Assembly (NCBI GenBank): GCA_963828185.1
Contig: CAWHDV010000007.1
Span: forward strand, 1 to 64,000
Direction of reading: 5' to 3'
DNA from: Rhodoblastus sp963828185
Lineage (GTDB): Bacteria > Pseudomonadota > Alphaproteobacteria > Rhizobiales > Beijerinckiaceae
Length of the DNA: 64,000 nucleotides
The notes beneath the pieces are model-generated. The model saw only the letters and a list, made by a program, of their open reading frames with translations. It had not been told where the DNA came from and did not search any database. Of the stretch, positions 1 through 8,153 are shown in pieces (position 1 is the first letter of the stretch; each line of letters begins with the position of its first letter). A program made the position numbers and the translations under genes.

Positions 1-230
1 CAAATTCTGACTTCCGCCAGCAATGCACGAGTTTGGAGCCATGGCGGCGTCCGGCCGGCGATCACCTGTCGACGTCGGCAGGGCGCTCCATCTCGAATCC
101 AGGATCTACCGTCAGGGGCTCCTTGAGCGATCTGCGCGAGGCGATCAAACAAAATCTGAAGGAGTTCGAGCGCAAGCACGTTCGCCCATTTGCACATGCC
201 GTGACCTTGCGCCAGTCGCGCTCACGCTAG
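1..230 (+). CDS. Possible C-terminal end of an upstream gene (partial, unrecognised)
   Basis: Frame 3 is open from the left edge of the window to a stop ending at 230, just before the epimerase gene. The readable tail is about 75 residues, basic and helical near its end (a stretch rich in Lys, Glu and Arg around 150-190). There is no domain I recognise. The only in-frame start inside the window is a TTG at 33, without a convincing ribosome-binding site, so the most economical reading is the tail of a gene that starts outside. It could also be chance openness in GC-rich DNA. Confidence 0.3.
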   Translation, partial: NSDFRQQCTSLEPWRRPAGDHLSTSAGRSISNPGSTVRGSLSDLREAIKQNLKEFERKHVRPFAHAVTLRQSRSR

Positions 231-260
231 TCAGCCGCATCCCACGCGAGGAAAAACTTG

Positions 261-1331
261 ATGACACGCAATTGCCTCGTAACCGGTGGCGCGGGCTTCA
301 TAGGCTGCGCTATTTCGAACTTGCTCGACGGGCAATTCAACCGCATCGTCGCCCTTGACAATATGCATCCGCAGATTCACCCCACAGACGCCCGCCCTGC
401 GGCGCTTCACCCGGCGGTTGAACTGGTGAAAGGCGATGTCGCCGAGCGCCAGACCTGGGATTCCCTGCTGCGCGATTTCAAGCCCGATACGGTCATCCAC
501 CTCGCCGCCGAAACCGGCACGGGCCAGTCGCTGACCGAAGGCACCCGTCACGCCAACGTCAACGTCGTGGGGACAACGCAAATGCTGGATGCGTTCGTGC
601 GCCACGAATGCATTCCCTCGCGAGTCGTGCTGACCTCCAGCCGCGCGGTCTATGGCGAAGGCGCGTGGAGTGACAAGAACGGGAAGATCACTTATCCGGG
701 CCAGCGCTCGCGCGCCATGCTGGAGGCGGGGCAGTGGGACTTTCCGGGTCTCAAGTGCCTGCCGTTCGAAGCAACCCGCACCGAGACGCGCCCGACGAGC
801 ATCTACGGCGCCACCAAACTGACGCAGGAAATAGTTCTGCGCGCATGGGCGCTGTCTTTCGGCGTGGAGCTAGGCCTGCTTCGGTTGCAAAACGTCTACG
901 GCCCCGGGCAATCGCTCAACAACCCTTACACGGGCATTGTCACGTTGTTCGCGCGACTGGCCAAGGCGGGTAAAAGCATACCAGTCTACGAGGATGGTGA
1001 AATCATTCGTGATTTTGTTTTCATCGATGATGTCGCGGCGGCTGTGCAGCGGATGACCAAGGGAGCGGTTCCGTCGGATATCGCCTATGATATCGGGTTG
1101 GGAAAGGGCGCGACCATTCGTCAGCTCGCCCGCATCATGGCCGACATCTACGGCGCGCCGGAGCCCACCGTGAACGGCGCCTTCCGGAATGGCGACGTGC
1201 GAGCCGCCTCCTGCGACATCAGCCGCGCCAGGGTAGAGCTGGGCTGGGCGCCGCAATGGAGCGTGGAGCGCGGCATCAGGTCGCTTTGCGCCTGGGTCGA
1301 TGCTCATGAAACAAAAATCTTGTCGTCCTAA
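261..1331 (+). CDS. NAD-dependent epimerase/dehydratase (nucleotide-sugar SDR)
   Basis: Extended short-chain dehydrogenase of the UDP-glucose 4-epimerase type, expected to convert a nucleotide sugar in the cytoplasm for polysaccharide synthesis. The N-terminal Rossmann motif GGAGFIG binds NAD. The catalytic Tyr-x-x-x-Lys is visible as YGATK near residue 180, with a preceding Ser/Thr-rich strand (LTSSRAVYGEG). Length, about 356 residues, is normal for the family. The start chosen is the ATG at 261, 8 bases behind GAGGA; the TTG just before it is less likely. It lies upstream of an acyltransferase and a glycosyltransferase, which fits a surface-polysaccharide role. The exact substrate cannot be told. 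Confidence 0.85.
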   Translation: MTRNCLVTGGAGFIGCAISNLLDGQFNRIVALDNMHPQIHPTDARPAALHPAVELVKGDVAERQTWDSLLRDFKPDTVIHLAAETGTGQSLTEGTRHANVNVVGTTQMLDAFVRHECIPSRVVLTSSRAVYGEGAWSDKNGKITYPGQRSRAMLEAGQWDFPGLKCLPFEATRTETRPTSIYGATKLTQEIVLRAWALSFGVELGLLRLQNVYGPGQSLNNPYTGIVTLFARLAKAGKSIPVYEDGEIIRDFVFIDDVAAAVQRMTKGAVPSDIAYDIGLGKGATIRQLARIMADIYGAPEPTVNGAFRNGDVRAASCDISRARVELGWAPQWSVERGIRSLCAWVDAHETKILSS

Positions 1332-1417
1332 GAATCGGTGCAGCAAGGCTTCCGCGACCTGCACCATGATCTCCGAGATTCACAGCATAATTTAGGAAAT
1401 ATTAGGGAGAGCTCTTA

Positions 1418-3019
1418 GTGCGACATTATAAAAACGTGCAGGCGATGCGTGGAATTGCGGCTATAATGGTCTGCTTTGTCCATTCAGTCGCGCTGCCGGT
1501 TGGCGTAGGGATAGGAAACCTCGTCCCTTTCTGGGGCGCAGTCGGTCCAGCTGGCGTCGACTTGTTCTTTGTCATCTCGGGATTTATTATTTCGACAGTT
1601 GCGGCTAACGCGGGGGGCGCGGCTGTCTCTCGTGGAAAATTCAATGTAGCGCGCGAGTTCGCACTGAAGCGCATAGCGCGAATCTATCCGGCCTATTGGG
1701 TTGTTTTCATACTAGCGTCAATCGCTGCACCTTACGTTTGGCTCTCGCCCGACTCCGTCTTGCACGTTCCTATTTGGCGGATTTTTTTCTTAATTGACGT
1801 GAATAATTATAGAGTAATGTCTGCATGGACGTTGGTTTACGAGCTATTTTTTTACTTAGTAGTTACCGTAATATTATTGGTTACACCGAGGAATGTGTTC
1901 AAAGGTTTGTTTGCGTGGGCTTTTGCAACGATTACGGTCATTGTAATTCTTGAGGTAGCTCACGCGCCAGAAAACTATGTGGTGCCACTAAGCCCGGTGC
2001 TGATTGAGTTCATGCTCGGCGTCTGCGTTGCATATTTGTTGCGACGCGGAGTCTCTTTCTCTCCCATTGGAGCGATTTCAACCGGGGTATTTTTGTTCGC
2101 GATTGGCGCGTACGAAAACAACGCCCTTGGCCCGTGGCAGCCATGGATAAGGACCATCGCCTTCGGGCCAGCCGCTGCGCTTATTCTGTACGGCGTGGTC
2201 GCCGCCGAAATGAATAATGGATGGACGTTCTGGCGGCCGTGGCAAAAACTCGGGGACGCGTCTTATTCGATTTATATTTGGCACCAATTATTGTTTTTCA
2301 CCTTCATGACGTTGGCGCAAAAAGCAGGTTTCGCACTCGGTCCGCTTTATGTCGGCGCGACGATCGCGATCGTAATTAGTTGGGGGTTCTTGAGTTACAG
2401 GTATTTTGAAAACCCAGTGAGGTGGAAGTTAGAAAAAATAGCGTCCACGGGGTTAAACATGGGATCGCTCTCCCCGGTTAAATTCGCTAAAAATGCTGCT
2501 ATTTTGGTTGTAATAATCACGTTGCCCGCGTTCGCCATCCTTAAAACTCCTGCCACGGGGCGTGTAGTCAATACGGTAGCCGTCAAGAATCAGCAAGCTC
2601 AGTTACGCCTGGAGCCGACCGCCGGGAAGATCGTCGCTGCGCTCGCAGGCGATAAATCAGTTTTCGCGGCCGCTGCGCAAGCCGCAGGCTTGGCGCCCGA
2701 TCCGATACTTTTCGGCTATTTTGACAACGTCGTCTTGCGATCCCCGTCCACAATTTTCATGCAGGGTTGGGCGGCGGATCGCGGATTTAGCGGGCGCGCC
2801 GTCGACGTGTTGTTCTTTCAGTGTGGTTCCTTCCTGGGCGCCGCTGCTGCCGGAGACGTCCGGCTTGACGTCGCGGCGGTCTTGAAAGCCTCTCGCAATG
2901 GCTTTGGCTTCCATGCGACCGTTCCGCGAAAGCAGTGTCTTCGTGATGACATTTTTGCGCTGATTATAACCCAGGATCGTCATTACGGACTGATGAGCGC
3001 GGCAGCTCCCCGTCGATGA
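1418..3019 (+). CDS. Acyltransferase 3 family membrane protein with C-terminal extension
   Basis: Integral membrane O-acyltransferase (OafA/ExoZ type) that would acetylate or acylate an envelope polysaccharide. The start GTG at 1418 follows AGGGAGA with 8-base spacing. The family signature is at the N terminus (Gln-x-x-Arg-Gly-x-Ala, then the FVHS histidine) and about ten hydrophobic segments run to residue ~345. Residues ~375-533 form an extra soluble domain that I do not recognise; many relatives end at ~350-380 residues. Base composition is clearly more AT-rich than the surroundings (runs such as attattattt and many TTA/ATA codons), which suggests horizontal acquisition. Confidence 0.85.
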   Translation: MRHYKNVQAMRGIAAIMVCFVHSVALPVGVGIGNLVPFWGAVGPAGVDLFFVISGFIISTVAANAGGAAVSRGKFNVAREFALKRIARIYPAYWVVFILASIAAPYVWLSPDSVLHVPIWRIFFLIDVNNYRVMSAWTLVYELFFYLVVTVILLVTPRNVFKGLFAWAFATITVIVILEVAHAPENYVVPLSPVLIEFMLGVCVAYLLRRGVSFSPIGAISTGVFLFAIGAYENNALGPWQPWIRTIAFGPAAALILYGVVAAEMNNGWTFWRPWQKLGDASYSIYIWHQLLFFTFMTLAQKAGFALGPLYVGATIAIVISWGFLSYRYFENPVRWKLEKIASTGLNMGSLSPVKFAKNAAILVVIITLPAFAILKTPATGRVVNTVAVKNQQAQLRLEPTAGKIVAALAGDKSVFAAAAQAAGLAPDPILFGYFDNVVLRSPSTIFMQGWAADRGFSGRAVDVLFFQCGSFLGAAAAGDVRLDVAAVLKASRNGFGFHATVPRKQCLRDDIFALIITQDRHYGLMSAAAPRR

Positions 3020-3068
3020 TGATGACATCAAAGACGGCATTGTTCGACGGACGTCGACCGACAGAGAG

Positions 3069-4007
3069 TTAGCGCAGGAAACGGGTCTTCATGTTCTCTG
3101 TAAATAATTTGCGTTTTAGGCGAATAAACTGAGTATATCTAATTCTTTTTGGCAAAAATGGAATAAGGCACATCAATTGCTGACAAGACAGATCTATCGC
3201 TGATTGATCGTTGTTTTTAATCCCGCGATTGAAGTCACTAAAAACGGCGCGGACAAATCGCGGAGCAACGACGTCGCGAATATAAGGCCCGTCACTAAAT
3301 TTATTAATAAGCGTTTCGAAATACTTCATTCTTGATAGAGACATTGTTTTGCTGCGTGACGTTGATTCGGCATGAATACGCCACGCCATCAAAGATTCAT
3401 TTATATATATATTTCTATATCCGCAGCAAAATAGCTTTAAAAATAGATCATCATCTTCATATCCTCTTAACTTATCGTCAAACCCCCCAACGTTTTCAAA
3501 CGCAGCCCTTGAAATCAGAGAGGCGCCGGGCAGTATAAACATATCCTGCCGAAGGCAGCCCGCTAAAGTGGTCTTGGGATGCTCGTTCGGATCGAGGCGG
3601 TCCAGCAAGTTGGGGCGAGCCATTCGCCCGTCGTGCTCGATTTCGTCAAGATTGGAGTATGTCCAGCCCAAGGGCCGCACACTCGCCGCTTTGAATGACT
3701 GCTCAAGAACCCTTAAATGCTGAGAATACCAAATATCATCCTGGTCTAAAAATGCTATTAGCGAACCCTCGGAGACGTTAACACCGAAATTACGCGCTGA
3801 TCCTTGCCCTCCGTTGTCCTTTGAATAAACCTTGACGGGAAAGCGCTCGGCGACCGCCCGCCCTTTGCCGCCATCTGTTGAGCCATCGTCGACCACGATA
3901 ATCTCGTCCGCGGGGCGGTCTTGCTTGAATACGCTATTTAGCGCTTCTTCTAGATATTTTGAACCGTTATATAGCGGTATTACTACAGAAATCGTCTCGA
4001 CGGTCAT
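3069..4007 (-). CDS. Glycosyltransferase family 2
   Basis: GT-A fold glycosyltransferase that adds a sugar to a growing surface glycan from a nucleotide-sugar donor. The N terminus carries the typical ISVVIPLYNG strand followed by EIIVVDDGSTDG, and the metal-binding acidic motif appears as FLDQDDIW near residue 95. A second acidic stretch (GYEDDDLFLKL) contributes the catalytic base region. The open frame extends to 4103, but the family fold begins right at the Met encoded at 4005-4007, which has GGAT upstream, so I start there. About 312 residues. It is AT-richer than average and convergent with the acyltransferase gene, sharing that gene's foreign-looking composition. Confidence 0.85.
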   Translation of the reverse strand: MTVETISVVIPLYNGSKYLEEALNSVFKQDRPADEIIVVDDGSTDGGKGRAVAERFPVKVYSKDNGGQGSARNFGVNVSEGSLIAFLDQDDIWYSQHLRVLEQSFKAASVRPLGWTYSNLDEIEHDGRMARPNLLDRLDPNEHPKTTLAGCLRQDMFILPGASLISRAAFENVGGFDDKLRGYEDDDLFLKLFCCGYRNIYINESLMAWRIHAESTSRSKTMSLSRMKYFETLINKFSDGPYIRDVVAPRFVRAVFSDFNRGIKNNDQSAIDLSCQQLMCLIPFLPKRIRYTQFIRLKRKLFTENMKTRFLR

Positions 4008-4145
4008 ATTGTATCCATTTACGGCGTTAACACAACTGAGGAAAGCGCGGCGCGCCCCCTTTGAAACGGCGTCTTCTCTCAAGTGGACGATCGTTGCTTT
4101 CACATACTGGTCGCGGGGCGATCACGGTGAGCGTCGAGCAAACTC

Positions 4146-5117
4146 TTATCGAATAGCCTCAAACGACATTTGCGCGGAAAGACCGTCGATTCCCAAAACC
4201 GAGAAGCCCGACACGATGGCGGCGGTGGAGAAAATCCGCTCGACGGCATTTTCCAGAGCTCCGTCACGTTTTCCCGTTTCCTCGGGAAACTCCGTCTCCA
4301 GACGCAGATCGCGCAAGGGCCGCAAGGCCTCTGGGCGCGCCCAGAACATAGTCCCGCAAAAAAAATCCAACTTAAACCGTCTGATGTCAACGCCCATCCT
4401 CTCCGCCAGTTCGAGAACGCGCGGCCGATTTTCGCCCCAGGACAATTTTGCGGAACACAGCGCGCTGGGATAGCGATAGGCGCGGGGACCGATCATGCCA
4501 ACGGTCGCGTCGGTTTCGAAACGGCGCAGGATCGTGGTCAGGATATCCGGCGCCGCGAGCAGATCGAACAACATGCGGTTGCGCCAAATCGCGCCCAGAA
4601 TCGCCACGCGTCCGCCGTCGTTCGATTTCTTGCCGTGAATTTTGCAGACGACGCGATAGGCGTCCAGGCGGCCCTGCTGCAGCAACGCGAGAAAGGGCCG
4701 CACATCGCGGCCCCGGTTTTCGAAGGCGAAAATTTGGGCTCGCGGAAAGTCGGCGCGAATTTCGTCGGCCAACGCCTCCCTGCCAGGGACGGTGGTGACG
4801 AGCAAATCGAAGTCGGTTTCTATGCTATGCAGAATTGTCGCGATTTCAGGCCACGTATCTTCATAGTAGATGTGAACCACGATCGCCACGGCGCCAACCG
4901 GGCTTGGCTGCCGCTTTTCGACGGTTCGACCGGGCGTCCGCTTCGTCCACCCGGTCAATAATTCCGGATATTTTGCGAAGACAGGGCCGTCAAGAGCGGC
5001 GCCGCTCCTCATGAGGCGTCTTGTCGCGGCGGAAAAAATCTTCCGCGCCGGTTTTGGTCCGTCGGCAAAGATGCGGAAATGCCCGAAATTCAAGATTTTT
5101 CTGCGCTTCCTGATCAT
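4146..5117 (-). CDS. RgpF-like (rhamnan synthesis F) glycan biosynthesis protein
   Basis: Matches the pattern of the rhamnan synthesis protein F family, which acts in rhamnose-rich O-antigen or capsule synthesis. Visible family blocks are VVHIYYEDTWPEI, a middle ENRGRDVRPFL block and KIHGKKS, followed by GPRAYRYP. These are the conserved core of RgpF proteins. The start is uncertain: 5117 (MIRKRRK) or 5171 are both possible and neither has a clear ribosome-binding site. An additional open frame on the same strand runs through the N-terminal region up to 5478, so a longer ancestral gene broken by an indel is possible. It is upstream of the GT2 gene on the same strand, probably in one operon. 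Confidence 0.7.
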   Translation of the reverse strand: MIRKRRKILNFGHFRIFADGPKPARKIFSAATRRLMRSGAALDGPVFAKYPELLTGWTKRTPGRTVEKRQPSPVGAVAIVVHIYYEDTWPEIATILHSIETDFDLLVTTVPGREALADEIRADFPRAQIFAFENRGRDVRPFLALLQQGRLDAYRVVCKIHGKKSNDGGRVAILGAIWRNRMLFDLLAAPDILTTILRRFETDATVGMIGPRAYRYPSALCSAKLSWGENRPRVLELAERMGVDIRRFKLDFFCGTMFWARPEALRPLRDLRLETEFPEETGKRDGALENAVERIFSTAAIVSGFSVLGIDGLSAQMSFEAIR

Positions 5118-5171
5118 TCGCGCATGGACGATGGCGACAAGGGAAGCCCCCAGCGTCACAGGTCTCGGCAT

Positions 5172-5497
5172 CGAAATCGTCGCTTGTGATCGAGATATCT
5201 CCGATCACGCGGTCAAAAATAATAAAATAACCCAGGCGCGCCGCGAGTGGCAACAGAACAACCGTCATGTCAGCGCCGTTGCCGACTTGAACTCGGCCAA
5301 CCAATTTATTGCCGATTGGATCTCTGGCTTTGAGCCGAAAAACTTTGCGCCGATTAAATAAACTCATTCCAAACCCTTGGCAAAAACAGCCTGACACTTC
5401 CGCATTCCCGCGCGGATGCATCCTCCTGGCTAACCCCAACGCCGTTCCGCACGATCCTTTTTTCCTCATACCCGCCATGCCGCCAATCAGGATAAAC
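5172..5497 (-). other. Stretch without a secure gene; open minus-strand frame of unknown status
   Basis: Between the RgpF-like gene and the DUF707 gene there is no gene I can name. One minus-strand frame is open from 5478 to 4990 with a Met at 5367 preceded by AAGGG. It encodes a basic N terminus and a hydrophobic patch (MTVVLLPLAARL) and then overlaps the RgpF-like gene in another frame. Either it is chance openness, or it is the N-terminal part of the RgpF-like protein separated from it by a frameshift near 5170-5200. Confidence 0.25.
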
Positions 5498-6400
5498 TCA
5501 GCTGGCGAACCTTTTCAACTGCGACAGGTCGGGCCGTCCGGTTATTTGCCGCCGCACCAATTGGAGAATTTTCCAGCTTGCGCTTTCCTGGACGGTGAAT
5601 TCGGCATAGACGGTCAGATAGCGCCAGGCCATTGCGACGCCGAGGCGCTTGCAGCTTGTGCGCAATCGGCCGCGCGCATCGATCGCGGCGTAGATCACCG
5701 GTCTGATCCGGCGTGGCACATTGTAGCGTTCGCGCAAGGTTTGCCCTTCCACATTGGCGTCGACGCCACGGTTCGCCATGTTGGCGCGCAGGTTGCGGCC
5801 GATCGGCCTGGTGTGGCGCACAGCCACCTGATCGAAAATCGCGGCCTTGTATCGCGCATGTTCGGAAAGGCGGCACCAGATGTAATCCATGCCGAAGCCG
5901 CTCATTGAATCCTTGAAGTCTTCCAGGATCGTCCGCACCAGGCTCGTTTTCACGCAAGGCACCATGATCTCGACGAAATTGGTGTAGCGGAGCTGGAAGC
6001 CGGGACAGGACATGCAGGCGAAATGCGTGAAATAGCTGTCCCGCGTCAGCGACGGCTGCGCCACGTCGAGGTCGTGCCGGCGCATGGCGTCAAAGATCGC
6101 GTCGATCGCCGAGGACGATGTGGCGATATCGTCGTCGGGCAACCAGACATAATCATATTGGCTCAAGATGTCCGTTTGCGCCAAAAGCGGATAGAGCCCG
6201 TTCCATTTACCGCCGGGCTGCTGGACAATGAGAATGTCTTCGCCGTGATCGAAATGGGCTTGTGGATCATAGCAACTGACGACGAGATCCCAGTTGCGGT
6301 CGGCGCCTGCGTCGAGCCAATCCGGATGCAGGGAATTCTTCCCCGCGCGCACGACGACGAGATTTTTCCTCTTGCCTGCACTGGAATTTGAAACAGTCAT
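5498..6400 (-). CDS. DUF707 family putative glycosyltransferase
   Basis: Resembles the DUF707 family, proteins found in plants and in bacterial polysaccharide loci and thought to be glycosyltransferases. The start of the domain NLVVVRAGKNSLHPDWL is present, followed by the acidic WLPDDDI motif around residue 105 that would bind metal and donor sugar, and a GFGMDYIW motif near residue 185. From the Met at 6400 the protein has about 300 residues; an in-frame ATG at 6478 would add 26. Neither start has a strong ribosome-binding site. It lies directly upstream of the RgpF-like and GT2 genes on the same strand, consistent with one glycan operon. The function is inferred from family and context. 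Confidence 0.7.
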   Translation of the reverse strand: MTVSNSSAGKRKNLVVVRAGKNSLHPDWLDAGADRNWDLVVSCYDPQAHFDHGEDILIVQQPGGKWNGLYPLLAQTDILSQYDYVWLPDDDIATSSSAIDAIFDAMRRHDLDVAQPSLTRDSYFTHFACMSCPGFQLRYTNFVEIMVPCVKTSLVRTILEDFKDSMSGFGMDYIWCRLSEHARYKAAIFDQVAVRHTRPIGRNLRANMANRGVDANVEGQTLRERYNVPRRIRPVIYAAIDARGRLRTSCKRLGVAMAWRYLTVYAEFTVQESASWKILQLVRRQITGRPDLSQLKRFAS

Positions 6401-6638
6401 GGCGATTGTTGCTTTTGGTTTCGTCGCCGCGAACGCCTTTCCGGCAAGCGCGCGCGACGCGTCAGCGCAGAAATCCATTTCCGGGCATAATAAACAATCG
6501 TTCGCGAGCGCTTTCGCTAACGCATAGGCTGCATTGAGTCAACGCATTGCGCTGCCGTCGAAAAATGGTTGCCTCCACGTTCGCGATCCAGAAAATCGAA
6601 GAAAGTGCGCCCCCTCGCGCTTCTTGCGCCTCTCGCGC

Positions 6639-6667
6639 TTGACCTTTTTGGGCGCCTCCCTTATAGA
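6639..6667 (+). promoter_or_regulatory. Strong sigma-70-type promoter for rpmB
   Basis: TTGACC at 6639-6644 and TATAGA at 6662-6667 are separated by exactly 17 bases, close to the housekeeping consensus. This would start transcription near 6674 and leave a leader of about 209 nucleotides before the L28 start codon. The gene-free stretch 6479-6882 otherwise holds only this promoter and the hairpins described below. Confidence 0.6.
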
Positions 6668-6768
6668 CGCCAGCCAATGAACCGTTTGTCGCGGAGCATC
6701 TGTTTCCGCGCCGATTTCGTGTTCCCCGCCCCGATGGTGGCAGGCGAGACGGCGGTTTCTCGAATTTC

Positions 6769-6802
6769 GGCCGCAAGGCCTTTTTTTTCCGGCGCAAGCC
6801 GG
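6769..6802 (+). other. Two GCAA-tetraloop hairpins around a T8 run in the rpmB leader
   Basis: GGCC-gcaa-GGCC at 6769-6780 is followed at once by eight T residues (6781-6788) and then by CCGGC-gcaa-GCCGG at 6789-6802. Both loops are of the stable GNRA type. The first hairpin plus T-run resembles a weak intrinsic terminator, so the arrangement may act as an attenuator or processing site. The first stem is only 4 bp, so a role is not proven. Confidence 0.35.
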
Positions 6803-6882
6803 CGCTGGCCAAGTCTTTCTTGAGGGGAGCCTCCTTTCTCGAGCGGACAAACCAGCGTGATCAGGACTCGAAAGGAAGCCCA

Positions 6883-7188
6883 ATGTCCCGCCGTTGCGAA
6901 TTGACCGGCAAGGCCGTTCAGACCGGCAATCTCGTCAGCCATTCCAATCACAAGACCCGCACCCGGTTCCTGCCGAACCTGGTCAATGTCTCGCTGATCT
7001 CGGATTCGCTGCAGCGTTCGGTGCGCCTGCGCATCGCCGCCGCCGCCCTGCGCTCGGTCGAACATCGTGGCGGCCTCGACGCGTTCCTGCTCAAGGCCCG
7101 CGACGCCGAACTCTCGGTCGACGCCCTCAAGTTGAAGCGCGAAATCGCCAAGAAGCAGGCCGGCGCCGCGGAAGCCGCCAGCGCCTGA
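6883..7188 (+). CDS. rpmB: 50S ribosomal protein L28
   Basis: Ribosomal large-subunit protein L28. The N terminus MSRRCELTGKAVQTGN with the following HSNHKTRTRF is the signature of alphaproteobacterial L28, and 101 residues is the usual length in this class. Start at 6883 is preceded by AAAGGAAG. The gene stands alone, with its own near-consensus promoter about 215 bases upstream and an intrinsic terminator 24 bases after the stop. A monocistronic rpmB is normal in alphaproteobacteria. Confidence 0.97.
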   Translation: MSRRCELTGKAVQTGNLVSHSNHKTRTRFLPNLVNVSLISDSLQRSVRLRIAAAALRSVEHRGGLDAFLLKARDAELSVDALKLKREIAKKQAGAAEAASA

Positions 7189-7211
7189 GCCACAAGGCGA
7201 CGGATTTATCG

Positions 7212-7240
7212 AAGGCGGGCGAAAAGCCCGCCTTTTTCTT
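7212..7240 (+). terminator. Intrinsic terminator of rpmB
   Basis: GGCGGGC (7214-7220), loop gaaaa, GCCCGCC (7226-7232), flanked by AA/TT that extend the stem, then a T-rich tract to 7240. It is 24 bases after the L28 stop. Confidence 0.85.
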
Positions 7241-7284
7241 TGTCTCCGATGCTTTGCCTCCCATTCTTGGCCATCTGGCCCAGC

Positions 7285-7317
7285 GAAAAAAGGCGGCGAA
7301 GGTCTCCCTTCGCCGCC
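7285..7317 (-). terminator. Intrinsic terminator of the L,D-transpeptidase gene
   Basis: An 11-bp perfect stem (7292-7302 with 7307-7317, loop of 4) is followed on the minus strand by TTTTTT (7286-7291). It lies 46 bases downstream of the L,D-transpeptidase stop, so it ends that transcript and is separate from the rpmB terminator. Confidence 0.85.
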
Positions 7318-7362
7318 AGTTCGCGTTTTTCGCCCGAGCAAGTTCTGGTTTTTGAGCCGAGA

Positions 7363-8061
7363 TCAGAGAATTTCGACTGGCGTCCCGACATTCACGCGTT
7401 GGTAAAGGTCGATCACGTCCTCGTTCATCATGCGGATGCAGCCGGATGACACGTTCTGGCCGATCGACCAGGGCTGGTTGGTGCCGTGGATGCGATATTC
7501 CGACGTGCCGAGATAGAGCGCGCGGGCGCCGAGCGGATTGCCGGGGCCGCCATCCATGTGACGAGGCAGGTCGGGCCGGCGCAACAGCATTTCCGCCGGC
7601 GGCGTCCAGCCCGGCCATTCCGCCTTGCGGCTGATGGTCTTGTGGCCGGACCAGGTAAAGCCCGGGCGCCCGACGCCGATGCCATAACGCATGGCCCGTC
7701 CGGGCGCCGTCACAAGATAGAGATAATGGTTCGGCGAATCGATGACGATCGAACCAACTTTGCCGCCTTTAGCATAATCCACTTCCTGGCGGCGCAGTTC
7801 GGCGGGGATTTCGCGGCGCGGATCCACCGAAGCCTGGAGACTGCGGCTTTCGGGCGCATTGGGCGAATTGATCTGGGCCGGAGCCGTCGCCGCCGCGCGA
7901 CGCGGCGCGGGCGCCGCCATCTGGCCGCCGGTGGCGAGGAATTCGATCAGGCCGCCGCCGAGATTTCCGGCCTTGGCGATCGACAGGGGAGCGAGGCAAA
8001 GAGCGAGACCGCCAAGCGTTGCCGGCAAGAAACGCGCCGTGGTCAGGAAACGATTGGACAT
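7363..8061 (-). CDS. Secreted L,D-transpeptidase (YkuD domain)
   Basis: Periplasmic enzyme that forms 3-3 cross-links in peptidoglycan or attaches outer-membrane proteins to it. Residues 1-31 are a Sec signal peptide ending in SIAKA-G. A proline/alanine-rich linker follows, and the YkuD domain covers about 100-232. The catalytic motif is complete: His192 in IHGTNQPWSIG and Cys208 in SSGCIRM. Length (232) is typical of the alphaproteobacterial ErfK/YbiS/YcfS-type enzymes. It is monocistronic, with its own terminator. A second, broken L,D-transpeptidase gene lies at 16.3-17.9 kb. Confidence 0.92.
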   Translation of the reverse strand: MSNRFLTTARFLPATLGGLALCLAPLSIAKAGNLGGGLIEFLATGGQMAAPAPRRAAATAPAQINSPNAPESRSLQASVDPRREIPAELRRQEVDYAKGGKVGSIVIDSPNHYLYLVTAPGRAMRYGIGVGRPGFTWSGHKTISRKAEWPGWTPPAEMLLRRPDLPRHMDGGPGNPLGARALYLGTSEYRIHGTNQPWSIGQNVSSGCIRMMNEDVIDLYQRVNVGTPVEIL

Positions 8062-8153
8062 GACGGCTTTCTGCTCCCAATATCATTCACCAAACAAAGT
8101 ATAAACGTTAAATTTTTAATAGGAAGCTTTGCCTTTCCTTATGGTTATGCGTT

